Assembly: GCF_000723405.1 (NCBI RefSeq) | Contig: NZ_CCAE010000029.1 | Coordinates: 1 to 55,305, forward strand | Origin: Hydrogenophaga intermedia | GTDB lineage: Bacteria > Pseudomonadota > Gammaproteobacteria > Burkholderiales > Burkholderiaceae_C | Direction: 5' to 3' | DNA: 55,305 nucleotides | Shown here: piece by piece, positions 8,137-18,466 of the stretch | Layout of the letters: every line of letters starts with the position of its first letter | Position numbering within the stretch: the first letter of the stretch is position 1 | Notes under the pieces: generated by a model | What the model was told of the DNA's origin: nothing | Seen by the model: the letters and a program-made list of their open reading frames with translations, nothing else | Databases searched by the model: none | Program-made: the position numbers and the translations under genes

Positions 8137-9753
8137 TTACTTGCGCGCGGTCTTCTTCGACGGCGCCTTGGCCGTCGACGACTTCTTGATCGTCGGCTTC
8201 TTCGACGACGCCGACTTGCTCGACGTGGCGCGCGGCTTCACCGCTTTGGTGGAGCGCGCGCTCGTGGTGGCCTTGGCGCGCTGCGGCAGGTGCAGCGTCA
8301 CGCGCTGCCCGGTCTTGAGCGTGCTGCCCGCCGACAAGCGATTCCAGTCGGCCACGCTGGCCGCGCTCAGGCCGTAGCGGCTCGCCAGGCGGGACACGGT
8401 CTCGCCCTTGCGCGCCTTCACCACCACACGGCGCGTCGTCACCTCGGGTTGCAGGCTGAGCATGCCGTTGTCGGCCACGTGGGCGGGCACGTCGCGGTCG
8501 AGTTTGCCGTTGCGCGGCACGATAAGGCTGGAGCCCGCGCGCAACTGCATGCGCGGCGGAATCGCGTTGGCCTTGCGCAGCTCGGCCTCGCTCACGCCCA
8601 CCTGTTTGGCCGCTTGCGCCACGGTCATGGTGGTGGGCACCACCCAGGCCGTCCAGCTCGCCAGCGGGCCGTTGTGCAGCTTCAGGTTGCGCTGGAAGAT
8701 GACCGCGTTGTCCCAGGGCAGCAGCACGTTGGGCGTGCCGGCGGCCATCACCAGTGGTTGCTTCAGCGAGGGATTGAGCGCGCGGAAGTCGTTCTCCTCG
8801 ACTTCGGCCAGCCGCGCGATCAGGGCCACGTCCATGTCGCGTTCAACGGTCACGAGGTCGAAGAAGGGGTGGTTGCCGATGTCGGGCAGCGTCGCGGCGT
8901 AGCGCGCCGGGTTGGCCACGATGTTCTTCACCGCCTGGAGCTTGGGCACGTAGTGGCGCGTCTCGGCAGGCATGGTCAGGTCAGCGTAGCCCGTGGGCAG
9001 GCCCGCGCGCTGGTTGCGCGTGATGGCGCGGTTGACGTTGCCCTGGCCCCAGTTGTACGCCGCCAGCGCCAGGTGCCAGTCACCGAAGCGGCCGTGGAGC
9101 TGCTCGAGATAGTCCAGCGCGGCGCGCGTGGAGGCCAGCACGTCGCGCCGGTCGTCGCGGAAGGCGTTCTGCTTCAGGTCGAAGGACGCGCCGGTGGCCG
9201 GCATGAACTGCCACATGCCGGCGGCGCGCGCGCTGGACACCGCCTGCGGATTGAAGGCGCTTTCGATGAAGGGCAGCAGCGCCAGCTCCATGGGCATGCC
9301 GCGCACCTCGATCTCCTCCACGATGTGGAAAAGGTAGCGGCTGGAGCGCTCGGTCATGCGCTGGATGTAGTCGGGGCGCGAGAGGTACCACTGCTCGTGC
9401 TGGCGCACGAGTTCGTCGTCCAGGTTGTTCATGGCCAGGCCACGGCGGATGCGCTCCCACAGGTCGGCGGGCGCGGCCAGGGTGGTCACCGTCAGCGCGT
9501 CCATCGGTGCGACGGCGAGGTCGCTCAGTGGCACGTCGCTGGACAGGCGCACCGGGGGCCCGCCGCGCCCGGTGACGGCCTGGTTGGTGGAGGGCACCGC
9601 CGAGGGCGTGGTGACGGTACCCGGGGTGACGGGCGGGTCGACAGCGACGGTGCTGGCGCAGCCGGCCAGCACCACGGGAAAGGCCAGGGCCAGCGCCAGG
9701 CGCCGGGCCCCGTCACGCAGGCGCGCCAGCGCCGGGTCAATGCAGGAATTCAT
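8137..9753 (-). CDS. mltD: Membrane-bound lytic murein transglycosylase D with LysM domain
   Basis: Cleaves the MurNAc-GlcNAc bond of peptidoglycan, forming 1,6-anhydro ends, in the outer membrane. The 538-residue protein begins with a lipoprotein signal (FPVVLAGC, Cys32). The SLT domain spans roughly residues 110-260 with the catalytic Glu in LLPFIESAFNP, then AAGMWQFMPATG and LALAAYNWGQGNVNRAI. A LysM peptidoglycan-binding domain follows near 430-490 (VKARKGETVSRLASRYGLS). The last 50 residues are Lys/Ser/Ala/Thr-rich, like a histone H1 tail, and are unusual for MltD. The ATG overlaps the gloB stop (ATGA), so it is translated after gloB. Confidence 0.92.
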   Translation of the reverse strand: MNSCIDPALARLRDGARRLALALAFPVVLAGCASTVAVDPPVTPGTVTTPSAVPSTNQAVTGRGGPPVRLSSDVPLSDLAVAPMDALTVTTLAAPADLWERIRRGLAMNNLDDELVRQHEQWYLSRPDYIQRMTERSSRYLFHIVEEIEVRGMPMELALLPFIESAFNPQAVSSARAAGMWQFMPATGASFDLKQNAFRDDRRDVLASTRAALDYLEQLHGRFGDWHLALAAYNWGQGNVNRAITRNQRAGLPTGYADLTMPAETRHYVPKLQAVKNIVANPARYAATLPDIGNHPFFDLVTVERDMDVALIARLAEVEENDFRALNPSLKQPLVMAAGTPNVLLPWDNAVIFQRNLKLHNGPLASWTAWVVPTTMTVAQAAKQVGVSEAELRKANAIPPRMQLRAGSSLIVPRNGKLDRDVPAHVADNGMLSLQPEVTTRRVVVKARKGETVSRLASRYGLSAASVADWNRLSAGSTLKTGQRVTLHLPQRAKATTSARSTKAVKPRATSSKSASSKKPTIKKSSTAKAPSKKTARK

Positions 9754-10523
9754 CGAAAAACGTTCTTCCATTCGCGCAGGGTGGCGAACACGGCCACGGG
9801 GTCGGCCGCGAGGCCGGGCGCCTGTTGCTGAGCCGCCGCCACCACCGCGGGTTCCGCGGTGCGCAGAAATGGGTTGATGCGCAGTTCCAGTGCGATGCTG
9901 CTGGGCAGTGTGGGCAGGTTGTTGGCGCGCTGCTGCTGGCAGTGCCGCACGTAGGCCGCCAACTCGGCGTTGCCGGGCTCCACCGCCTGCGCGAACTTCA
10001 GGTTGGACAGGGTGTACTCGTGCGTGCAGCACACGCGGGTGTTGCCGGGCAGCGCGGCCAGGTGCGACAGCGAGTCGTGCATCTGCGCGGGGGTGCCCTC
10101 GAAGAGGCGGCCGCAGCCCCCGGAGAAGAGGGTGTCGCCGCAAAAGAGCAGCGGCAGGCCGTCGAGCTCGGGCGTGTAGTACGCGATGTGCCCGCTGGTG
10201 TGGCCCGGCACGTCGATCACGTCGAAGCGCACGTCCAGCACCGTGACCTGCTCGCCGCCCCCCACGCGGCTCAGCGGCTCGGGCATGGGCTCGAAGGCCG
10301 GGCCGATGACCTGGGCGCCGGTGGCTTCGCGCAGTTCGGCCACGCCGCCGGTGTGGTCGGCGTGGTGGTGGGTGATGAGAATGGTGTCGAGCGTGAGGCC
10401 CAGGTCTTGCAGTGCGCGCTGCACACCGGGGGCTTCGCCCGGGTCCACCACCAGGGCGCGTTGGCCGTCGTGCAGCAACCAGATGTAGTTGTCGGTGAAG
10501 GCGGGGACGGGCAGGAGCTGCAT
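9750..10523 (-). CDS. gloB: Hydroxyacylglutathione hydrolase (glyoxalase II)
   Basis: Hydrolyses S-D-lactoylglutathione to D-lactate and glutathione, the second step of methylglyoxal detoxification in the cytoplasm. The 257 residues match the family length. The beta-lactamase-fold metal site THHHADHTGG lies at 51-60, with further ligands in VPGHTSGHIAYY, LLFCGDTLFSGGCGRLFEG and CCTHEYTLSNLKFA. The C-terminal RINPFLRT and final EWKNVFR motifs are diagnostic for GloB within the fold. It starts at ATG 10523, 67 bp from the divergent methyltransferase, and is coupled to mltD by a 4-bp overlap. Confidence 0.95.
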   Translation of the reverse strand: MQLLPVPAFTDNYIWLLHDGQRALVVDPGEAPGVQRALQDLGLTLDTILITHHHADHTGGVAELREATGAQVIGPAFEPMPEPLSRVGGGEQVTVLDVRFDVIDVPGHTSGHIAYYTPELDGLPLLFCGDTLFSGGCGRLFEGTPAQMHDSLSHLAALPGNTRVCCTHEYTLSNLKFAQAVEPGNAELAAYVRHCQQQRANNLPTLPSSIALELRINPFLRTAEPAVVAAAQQQAPGLAADPVAVFATLREWKNVFR

Positions 10524-10590
10524 GGGGGACGGCGTGGCCGGTGGGGTGGGACGTGTAGAGTGCGGGAACTGTGAACACGCCCCAGCGCAG

Positions 10591-11352
10591 ATGACCGAAA
10601 AAATTATAGGGTTGACCGAGTGGTTCGCGACCCCGCCCGGCAGGTACCTGCTGGATTGGGAGCAGGAACGGTTCGACCTGGCGGTGGCCGATGTGTTCGG
10701 TTTCAACGCCTTGCAGCTCGGCGTGCCCGAGCTCGACGCCCTGCGCGCCAACCGCATGCCGCACCGCTGGCTGGCCATGCCCGAGGGCGACGCGCCGCTG
10801 CCCGAAGCCGCGCGCGTGGCCCTGGTCACCGACGCTGCGGCGCTGCCGTTTCCCGAGGCCAGCCTCGACCTCGTGGTGCTGCCGCACACGCTGGAACTCA
10901 GCGCCGACCCGCACCAGGTGCTGCGCGAGGTGGAGCGCGTGCTGGTGCCCGAGGGGCGGGTGGTGGTCACCGGCCTCAACCCCGCCAGCTGGTGGGGCGT
11001 GCGTCAGGGCCGCGCGCGAGCCATGCGGCGCCTGGGCCTGAGCTCTCGGCTGTACCTGCCCGAGGCGGGCGACTTCATCGGCCCCGGCCGCCTGCGCGAC
11101 TGGCTGCGCCTGCTGAGCTTCGAGATCGAGGGCGAGGCCTATGGCTGCTACCGGCCCGCGGTGCGCACCGACAAATGGCTGCACCGCCTGCGCTGGATGG
11201 ACCGCGCCGGCGAGCGCTGGTGGCCCATCTTCGGCGCGGTGTATGTCACCACCGCCATCAAGCGCGTGCGCGGCGTGCGCCTGCTGGGTCCGGCCTGGAA
11301 GCCGCGCCGCGTGCCGGCCACCGCGCCGGTGCCGCTGGCCAATCGCCGCTGA
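10591..11352 (+). CDS. Class I SAM-dependent methyltransferase of unknown substrate
   Basis: Encodes 253 residues. The Rossmann methyltransferase core is weakly conserved at motif I, but the later motifs are clear: [20 protein letters not shown] (motif II/III with the acidic pair), then [21 protein letters not shown] (post-III). This is the Methyltransf_11-like family found between gloB and rnhA in many betaproteobacteria (recalled). The C-terminal third ([36 protein letters not shown]) is family-specific and aromatic-rich. The substrate is not known to me. ATG 10591 was chosen over upstream codons because the protein then starts just ahead of the conserved [14 protein letters not shown]. Confidence 0.8.
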   Translation: MTEKIIGLTEWFATPPGRYLLDWEQERFDLAVADVFGFNALQLGVPELDALRANRMPHRWLAMPEGDAPLPEAARVALVTDAAALPFPEASLDLVVLPHTLELSADPHQVLREVERVLVPEGRVVVTGLNPASWWGVRQGRARAMRRLGLSSRLYLPEAGDFIGPGRLRDWLRLLSFEIEGEAYGCYRPAVRTDKWLHRLRWMDRAGERWWPIFGAVYVTTAIKRVRGVRLLGPAWKPRRVPATAPVPLANRR

Positions 11353-11377
11353 TCGATTCTTTCCTGAAGGAGTTTTC

Positions 11378-11812
11378 TTGGACCACGTGGTCATCTACAC
11401 CGATGGCGCCTGCAAGGGCAACCCCGGCCCCGGGGGCTGGGGCGTTTACCTGAAATCCGGCGACCATGAGAAGGAGCTGTGGGGCGGCGAGCGCGATACC
11501 ACCAACAACCGCATGGAACTCATGGCGGTGATCCAGGCTCTGTCCGCCCTGAAGCGGCCCTGTCATGTGTCGCTGCACCTGGACAGCGAGTACGTGCGCA
11601 AGGGCATCACCGAATGGATCCACGGCTGGAAAAAGAAGGGCTGGATCACCGCGACCAAACAGCCGGTGAAGAACGCCGAACTCTGGCAGCAGCTCGACGC
11701 GCTGGTGCACGGCGGGCCGCACCACATCGAATGGCACTGGGTGAAGGGCCATTCGGGCCACAAGGGCAACGACCGCGCCGACGCCCTGGCCAACCGGGGC
11801 GTGCCGACCTGA
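11378..11812 (+). CDS. rnhA: Ribonuclease HI
   Basis: Degrades the RNA strand of RNA-DNA hybrids. The 144-residue protein has the catalytic acidic set D9 (YTDGACKGN), E47 (NNRMELMA), D69 (LDSEYV) and D135 (NDRADALA), plus the substrate-handle region [10 protein letters not shown]. The start is a TTG at 11378: AAGGAG at 11367-11372 has proper spacing, and translation gives [12 protein letters not shown], aligning with E. coli RNase HI. It lies 25 bp after the methyltransferase gene, probably in the same transcript. Confidence 0.95.
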   Translation: MDHVVIYTDGACKGNPGPGGWGVYLKSGDHEKELWGGERDTTNNRMELMAVIQALSALKRPCHVSLHLDSEYVRKGITEWIHGWKKKGWITATKQPVKNAELWQQLDALVHGGPHHIEWHWVKGHSGHKGNDRADALANRGVPT

Positions 11813-11831
11813 GCCTCCGTGGGGCCTTTTT
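11813..11831 (+). terminator. Probable intrinsic terminator after rnhA
   Basis: GCCTC/GGGGC forms a short imperfect stem directly after the stop codon, followed by TTTTT. The helix is only about 5 bp, so confidence is moderate. The remaining bases up to 11965 hold no gene and should contain the promoter of the efflux operon. Confidence 0.4.
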
Positions 11832-11965
11832 GCGGGAAAAATCGCCCGGTTCGACTGTTACCGTTTGTCAACCGTACACATTCGGACTGCACAATGCGAG
11901 GATTGTTGGCATGGAAACTGTTATCCGACGGCGGTAGCTGACGGCGGCATTCGAGCGGAGTCTTC

Positions 11966-13108
11966 ATGGCGAAACCCAAATCAACGGTCTGGCTGGCGGT
12001 GCTCGGCCTGGCACTGGCGCTGGGCGGCGCCTGGTGGTGGCAGCAGCAACCACGGGCCAGCGGCGTCTCCGGCTCGGCCGACGCGGCCTCCGCGCCGCGG
12101 TCCGGGGGTGGGGCCGGTCCGGTCACCGTTGAGATCGCCGCCGTCAAGACGGCGCGCCTGCAGGACGACGCCCAGGCCGTGGGCTCCCTGCGCTCGCGCC
12201 AGGCCGTCACCCTCAAGCCCGAGACGGCGGGCCGCGTGGCCCGCATCGCCTTCGCCGACGGTCAGGCCGTCAAGCGCGGCGCGCTGCTGGTGCAGCTCGA
12301 CGACACCCTGCAGCGCGCGGAACTGAGCCAGGCCTCGGCCCAACTCTCCATCGCGCGCGCCAACCTCAAGCGCAATGAAGAGCTGCTGGCCCAGAGCTTC
12401 GTGGCCGCGCGCGTGGTGGACGAAAGCCGCGCCGCCCTGCAGGTGGCCGAGGCTCAGGTGGCCCTGGCCGAGGCCAGGCTGCAGCGCATGCGCATCACCG
12501 CCCCCTTCGACGGCACCCTGGGCCTGCGCAGCATCAACCTCGGCCAGTACGTGAAGGACGGCGACGAGCTCGTCAACCTGGAAGACACCTCCAAGCTCAC
12601 GGTGGACTTCCGCCTGCCCGAGCGCTACCAGAACCGCATCGCCCCCGGCCAGACCGTGCAGGTTCAGCTCGACGCGCTGCCCGGCCAGCGCTACCAGGCC
12701 CGCGTGCTCGCGGTCGACCCGCTGCTCGACGCCAACGGCCGCTCCATCTCTGTGCGCGCCGAAATGCCGGCCGCCCCTGGCCAGGACCTGCGCCCCGGCA
12801 TGTTCGCTCGCGTGCTGATCGTGTTCTCGGTGGACGACAAGGCCCTGGTGGTGCCCGAGGAAGCCCTGGTGCCGCAGGGCGAGCGCCAGTACGTCTACGT
12901 GATCGACGAGCAGGGCCAGGGCGACGCGCGCAAGCGCACCTCGCGCCGCGTGGAAGTGACCCTGGGCGTGCGCCGCGGTGCCGACGTGCAGATCACCCAG
13001 GGTCTGAAAGCCGGCGACACCGTGGTGGTGGCTGGCCAGCAGCGCCTGCAGCGCGACGGCACAGTGGTGCGTGTGGTCGATGTGGCGGCGGCGGCCGCCG
13101 CCAACTGA
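11966..13108 (+). CDS. RND efflux periplasmic adaptor subunit (membrane fusion protein)
   Basis: Bridges an inner-membrane RND pump and an outer-membrane channel. The 380-residue protein has an N-terminal membrane anchor (VWLAVLGLALALGGAWWWQQ) without a lipobox cysteine. It then shows the first lipoyl half (RQAVTLKPETAGRVARIAFADGQAVKRGALLVQLDD), an alpha-hairpin of about 80 residues, the second lipoyl half (APFDGTLGLRSINLGQYVKDGDELVNLED), and beta-barrel and membrane-proximal domains. It lies 31 bp upstream of its pump gene. The overall pattern resembles MdtA/AcrA. The substrate range cannot be read from sequence. Confidence 0.9.
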   Translation: MAKPKSTVWLAVLGLALALGGAWWWQQQPRASGVSGSADAASAPRSGGGAGPVTVEIAAVKTARLQDDAQAVGSLRSRQAVTLKPETAGRVARIAFADGQAVKRGALLVQLDDTLQRAELSQASAQLSIARANLKRNEELLAQSFVAARVVDESRAALQVAEAQVALAEARLQRMRITAPFDGTLGLRSINLGQYVKDGDELVNLEDTSKLTVDFRLPERYQNRIAPGQTVQVQLDALPGQRYQARVLAVDPLLDANGRSISVRAEMPAAPGQDLRPGMFARVLIVFSVDDKALVVPEEALVPQGERQYVYVIDEQGQGDARKRTSRRVEVTLGVRRGADVQITQGLKAGDTVVVAGQQRLQRDGTVVRVVDVAAAAAAN

Positions 13109-13139
13109 CGCCACCGCCCGATCGCCACCGGAGGCCCGC

Positions 13140-16100
13140 ATGCAACTGCCCGAAGTCGCCATTCGCCGCCCGGTGTTCGCCACCGTGCTGTCGCTGCTCA
13201 TCCTGCTGGTGGGCCTGGTCTCGTTCAACAACCTCACCGTGCGCGAGTACCCGCGCATCGATGAGCCCACCGTCACCGTCACCACCCGCTTCGGCGGCGC
13301 CTCCAGCGAGGTGATCGAGTCCCAGGTCACCAAGGTGCTCGAGGACTCGCTCGCCGGCATCGAGGGCGTGGACATCATCACCTCCATCAGCCGGCAGGAG
13401 CAGAGCCAGATCACGGTGCGCTTCAAGCTCGAGCGCGACCCCGACTCCGCCGCCGCCGACGTGCGCGACAAGGTCAGCCGCGTGCGCCAGCGCCTGCCCG
13501 ATGACGTGGACGAACCCACCATCGCCAAGGTCGAGGCCGACGCCACGCCGGTCATCTGGCTCGCGCTCAACTCGGACACCGTCTCGCAGTTGCAGCTCAG
13601 CGACCTGGCCAACCGCCTCATCAAGCCGCGCCTGCAGACCGCGCCCGGCGCCGCCGACGTGCGCATCTATGGCGAGCGGCGCTTCTCCATGCGCGTCTGG
13701 CTCGACCCGGACCGGCTCGCGGCCTACAACCTCACCACGCAGGACGTGGAGGACGCGCTGCGCCGCTCCAACCTGGAGGTGCCGGCCGGGCGCATCGAAA
13801 GTTCGCAGCGCGAGTTCAACGTCACGGCCGCCACCGACGTGCAGACGCCCGAGCAGTTCCGTGCCATCGGCATCCGCACCATCAACGGCCAGACCATCCG
13901 CATCGGCGACGTGGCGCGCGTGGAAGAAGGGCCGCAGGACGAGCGCGTGTCCGTGCGCTACAACGGCCGCGACGCGCTCTCGCTCGGCGTGATCCGCCAG
14001 GCCACGGCCAACCCGCTGGAGCTCTCGGCGGCGGTGCAGCAGATGCTGCCGCGCATCGTCGAGGAGCTGCCCCCCGGCGTGAGCATCGAGGTGGCCAACG
14101 ACAACTCCATCTTCATCGACCGCTCCATCAAGGCGGTCTACACCACCATCGCCGAAGCCGTGGTGCTCGTGGCCCTGGTGATCTTCGTCTTCCTGCGCAC
14201 GCTGCGCGCCTCGGTCATTCCACTGATCACCATCCCGGTGAGCCTGATCGGCTCCTTCGCGTTGATGGGCCTGTTCGGCTTCTCCATCAACACGCTCACC
14301 TTGCTGGCGCTGGTGCTGGCCATCGGCCTGGTGGTGGACGATGCCATCGTGATGCTGGAGAACATCTACCGCCACATCGAAGAGGGCATGAAGCCCTTCG
14401 ACGCGGCCATCAAGGGCGCGCGAGAGATCGGCTTCGCCATCGTCGCCATGACGCTCACGCTGGCGGCGGTGTACGCGCCGCTGGCCTTCACGCCCGGGCG
14501 CACCGGCCGGCTGTTCGCCGAGTTCGCGCTGGCGCTGGCCGGCGCGGTGGTGGTGTCGGGCTTTGTGGCGCTCACGCTCTCGCCCATGATGTGCTCCAAG
14601 CTGCTGCGCCACGTGGACAAGCCCAGCCGCTTCGACCGTTTCATGGAGCGTGTGCTGGTGCGCGTCAACAACGGGTACGACCGCCTGCTGGGCCTGTCGC
14701 TGAACGTGCGCTGGCTGGTGGTGGGCGTGATGTTGGCCAGCGCCGGCGCGAGCTGGTGGCTGCTGAGCACCACGCGCTCCGAACTCGCGCCCATGGAGGA
14801 CCGCGGCGTGGTGCTGGCCAACATCAACGGCCCCGACGGCGCTACCCTGGCCTACACGCGCCGCTACGTCAACGCGATCGAACAGATGGCGCGCGAGCAG
14901 CCCGAGTTCGACCGCATCTTCGCGGTGGTGGGCAATCCCTCGGTGGCGCAGGGCAGCGTCACCATGCGCGGCAAGGCCTGGGAAGATCGCGAGCGCACCA
15001 CCATGGAGATCGCGCGCACACTGGCGCCGCGCATGGCGGCGCTGCCGGGCATCAGCGCCTATCCGATCACGCCACCCTCGCTGGGCCAGGGCTTTCGCGA
15101 GCGTCCGGTCAACTTCATCATCGTCACCAACGACAGCTACGAGAACCTGTCGAACGTGGTGCGCCAGTTCCAGGACCGCATGGCGCAGAACCCGGGCCTG
15201 GTGCAGGTGGACACCGACCTGCGCCTGAACAAGCCCGAGATCCGCATGGACGTGGACCGCGAGCGCGCCGCCGACATGGGCGTGAGCGTCGACACGATCG
15301 CGCGCACCGTGGAGACCATGCTGGGTGGGCGCATCGTCACGCGCTACAAGCGCGACGGGGAACAGTACGACGTGGTGGTGCAGACCGTCTCGGCCAACCG
15401 CAGCACGCCCGAGGACATCGACCGCCTGTTCGTGCGCGGGCGCGGCGACGCGATGATTCCGCTGGCCTCGCTGATCACCACGCGCGAGGTGGTGGTGCCG
15501 CGCGAGCTGAACCACTTCGGCCAACGCCGCAGTGCGTCGATCACGGCCAACGTGGCGCCCGACTATTCATTGGGCGAGGCGCTGGATTTCATGGAGCGCA
15601 CGGCGGGTGAGATCCTGCCCGTGGGGTACGCCACCGACCTCAATGGCCAGAGCCGCGAATTCCGCAATGCCTCCGGATCGCTGGCGCTGGTGTTCGTGCT
15701 GTCGCTGCTGTTCATTTTCCTGGTGCTGTCGGCGCAGTTCGAGAGCTTTGTCGATCCTTTCATCATCCTGCTGTCGGTGCCTCTGTCGATGATGGGCGCG
15801 CTGCTGGCGCTCAAGTTGTCGGGGGGCACGCTCAACGTGTTCAGTCAGATCGGGCTGATCACGCTCGTGGGGCTGATCACCAAGCACGGCATCCTGATCG
15901 TGGAGTTCTCCAACCAGTTGCGCGAGCAGGGGCTTGAAAAGCTTGACGCGGTGAAGCGGGCGGCGGGCCTGCGGCTGCGGCCCATCCTGATGACCACGGG
16001 GGCGATGGTGCTGGGGGCGATCCCGCTGGCGCTGGCCACGGGCGCGGGGGCTGAGAGCCGCCAGCAGATCGGCTGGGTGATCGTGGGGGGCATGTCGGTG

Positions 16101-16238
16101 GGCACGCTGCTCACCATCTTCGTGGTGCCGACGATGTACACGCTGCTGTCGCGGCGCAAGGCGGGGGAGTCGGCGCATCCGGTGATGCACGAGGAGGGCG
16201 GCCGTCACGCTCCCCAGGACGTGATCCCGGCGAAGTGA
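13140..16238 (+). CDS. RND multidrug efflux transporter permease (HAE1/AcrB family)
   Basis: A proton-driven inner-membrane pump of 1032 residues, usual for the family. It starts MQLPEVAIRRPVFATVLSLLILLVG (ATG 13140, GGAGG at 13130). TM4 carries the paired aspartates of the proton relay in GLVVDDAIVMLENIYRHIEEG. The two large periplasmic loops and the duplicated 6+6 TM architecture are visible, with the second-half repeat in SQIGLITLVGLITKHGILIVEFSNQLREQG. No outer-membrane factor gene follows; after its stop comes the palindromic repeat pair and then moeA on the other strand. It may share a channel encoded elsewhere, for example the one at 44049. Confidence 0.92.
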   Translation: MQLPEVAIRRPVFATVLSLLILLVGLVSFNNLTVREYPRIDEPTVTVTTRFGGASSEVIESQVTKVLEDSLAGIEGVDIITSISRQEQSQITVRFKLERDPDSAAADVRDKVSRVRQRLPDDVDEPTIAKVEADATPVIWLALNSDTVSQLQLSDLANRLIKPRLQTAPGAADVRIYGERRFSMRVWLDPDRLAAYNLTTQDVEDALRRSNLEVPAGRIESSQREFNVTAATDVQTPEQFRAIGIRTINGQTIRIGDVARVEEGPQDERVSVRYNGRDALSLGVIRQATANPLELSAAVQQMLPRIVEELPPGVSIEVANDNSIFIDRSIKAVYTTIAEAVVLVALVIFVFLRTLRASVIPLITIPVSLIGSFALMGLFGFSINTLTLLALVLAIGLVVDDAIVMLENIYRHIEEGMKPFDAAIKGAREIGFAIVAMTLTLAAVYAPLAFTPGRTGRLFAEFALALAGAVVVSGFVALTLSPMMCSKLLRHVDKPSRFDRFMERVLVRVNNGYDRLLGLSLNVRWLVVGVMLASAGASWWLLSTTRSELAPMEDRGVVLANINGPDGATLAYTRRYVNAIEQMAREQPEFDRIFAVVGNPSVAQGSVTMRGKAWEDRERTTMEIARTLAPRMAALPGISAYPITPPSLGQGFRERPVNFIIVTNDSYENLSNVVRQFQDRMAQNPGLVQVDTDLRLNKPEIRMDVDRERAADMGVSVDTIARTVETMLGGRIVTRYKRDGEQYDVVVQTVSANRSTPEDIDRLFVRGRGDAMIPLASLITTREVVVPRELNHFGQRRSASITANVAPDYSLGEALDFMERTAGEILPVGYATDLNGQSREFRNASGSLALVFVLSLLFIFLVLSAQFESFVDPFIILLSVPLSMMGALLALKLSGGTLNVFSQIGLITLVGLITKHGILIVEFSNQLREQGLEKLDAVKRAAGLRLRPILMTTGAMVLGAIPLALATGAGAESRQQIGWVIVGGMSVGTLLTIFVVPTMYTLLSRRKAGESAHPVMHEEGGRHAPQDVIPAK

Positions 16239-16277
16239 CTGTGTGTTGCGGGGGCTTTCGGGCCTCTGCTTCGCGAA

Positions 16278-16377
16278 GCTCGCGGCCACTGGGTGCGCTG
16301 CTCCGCGAATGTCCCCCGGACGGCTGCGCCGTCCTCCTCCTTTATTTCGCTGCGCAGCGCACCCAGCGTCCGCGAGC
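16278..16377 (-). repeat. Structured palindromic repeat, unit A, copy 1
   Basis: A 100-bp palindromic unit. Outer stem GCTCGCGG/CCGCGAGC, middle stem GGGTGCGCTGC/GCAGCGCACCC, short stem GCGAA/TTCGC, then conserved boxes and an inner hairpin GGACGGC-TGC-GCCGTCC. Read on the minus strand the boxes are ATAAAGGAGGA and GGGGGACA. It lies between the convergent efflux pump and moeA genes, where it could act as a bidirectional terminator. Other units are at 16418, 46625, 46765 and 51723. Confidence 0.85.
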
Positions 16378-16417
16378 TGCCCACACGGTTGCGCACCAAC
16401 AGACCGAGTGCCAACGA

Positions 16418-16530
16418 GGTCGTCGGTGATCGGGTGTCCGGCGCAGCGACATAAAGGAGGAGGAGCGGAGCGCGCCAGCGATCCGCTCCGGGGGACAGTC
16501 GCGGAGCCGGACACCCGATCACCGACGACC
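16418..16530 (+). repeat. Structured palindromic repeat, unit B, copy 1
   Basis: A 113-bp unit bounded by a perfect 25-bp inverted repeat (16418-16442 with 16506-16530). Inside are GCGAC/GTCGC as the short stem, the boxes ATAAAGGAGGA and GGGGGACA, and an inner hairpin AGCGGA.../...TCCGCT. It is opposite in orientation to unit A and separated from it by 40 bp, the same spacing as in the second A-B pair. Confidence 0.85.
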
Positions 16531-16552
16531 GGACCAACCGGAGACAGTCTTC

Positions 16553-17823
<1,271 letters not shown>

Positions 17824-17827
<4 letters not shown>

Positions 17828-18453
17828 GGCCGAACCTGCTCCAGCGCGTGCAGTTCGTCCAGCGTATTGGTGTTGAAGAAGGCTTGCGGGTCGTCGCCGG
17901 GGCGGTCGAAGGGCACGAGCACGGTGCGGTGCTGGTCCGTCCAGCGGTCGATCTTGCGGCCGCCGGCCTGGGTAAAGGCCACCAGGCTCTCCAGCAGCTC
18001 CACGCGCATGAGGCTGAACACCGGCTGCGCGCGCGGCGCGCTGCCGTTCTCGGGTGCGCTGGCCATGGCGATCTCGGTGTCCGGGTCGTCGAAGGCCTCG
18101 GCCAGGCGCTGCGCCAGGTCCAAGGGAAAGCGCGGCGTGTCGCAGGGCACGGTCAGCAGGAAGGGCGTTTCGGCGCGCTCCAGGCCGGTGAGGAAACCCG
18201 CGAGCGGGCCCGCGTAGTCGCTCAGCGTGTCGGGCCACACCGGCACCCCGAACGCCTCGTAGGCGCCGAGGTTGCGGTTGGCGTTGATCATCAGCTCGCC
18301 GATGTGCTGGCCTTCCTGCATCTGCAGGCGCATCAACGCGTGCAGTGCCAGCGGCGTGCCGTTGAACTTCTGCAGGCCCTTGTCGGCCCCGCCCATGCGC
18401 GAGCCCCGGCCGCCGGCCAGGACCAGTCCCGTGATTTCTCTGGCTTGGATCAT
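17824..18453 (-). CDS. mobA: Molybdenum cofactor guanylyltransferase MobA
   Basis: Adds GMP to Mo-molybdopterin to form the bis-MGD cofactor used by DMSO-reductase-family enzymes. The 209-residue protein shows the nucleotidyltransferase P-loop [19 protein letters not shown] (9-27), [17 protein letters not shown], the metal-binding VPCDTPRFP, and the late [10 protein letters not shown] motif. It starts at ATG 18453, 13 bp after moaA, and overlaps moeA by 4 bp. Its presence implies that the organism has bis-MGD enzymes elsewhere, such as nitrate reductase or formate dehydrogenase. Confidence 0.94.
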
Positions 18454-18466
18454 TGGATGAAGAAGG

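Noticed and set aside
8137..11394. A 1085-codon open frame on the minus strand spanning mltD, gloB and the methyltransferase
   Set aside because: Only the part from 9753 down encodes the MltD lipoprotein; upstream it is an antisense shadow of GC-rich genes and conflicts with gloB and the methyltransferase.
16278..16530. CRISPR array or insertion sequence at the repeat pair
   Set aside because: There are no regularly spaced direct repeats with unique spacers and no transposase; the units are palindromic with conserved internal boxes.
16205..16537. Possible small proteins sharing [12 protein letters not shown] at three loci (16205, 45973, 51668)
   Set aside because: The shared peptide is the translation of the palindromic repeat box; frames and lengths differ and no ribosome binding sites are placed for them.
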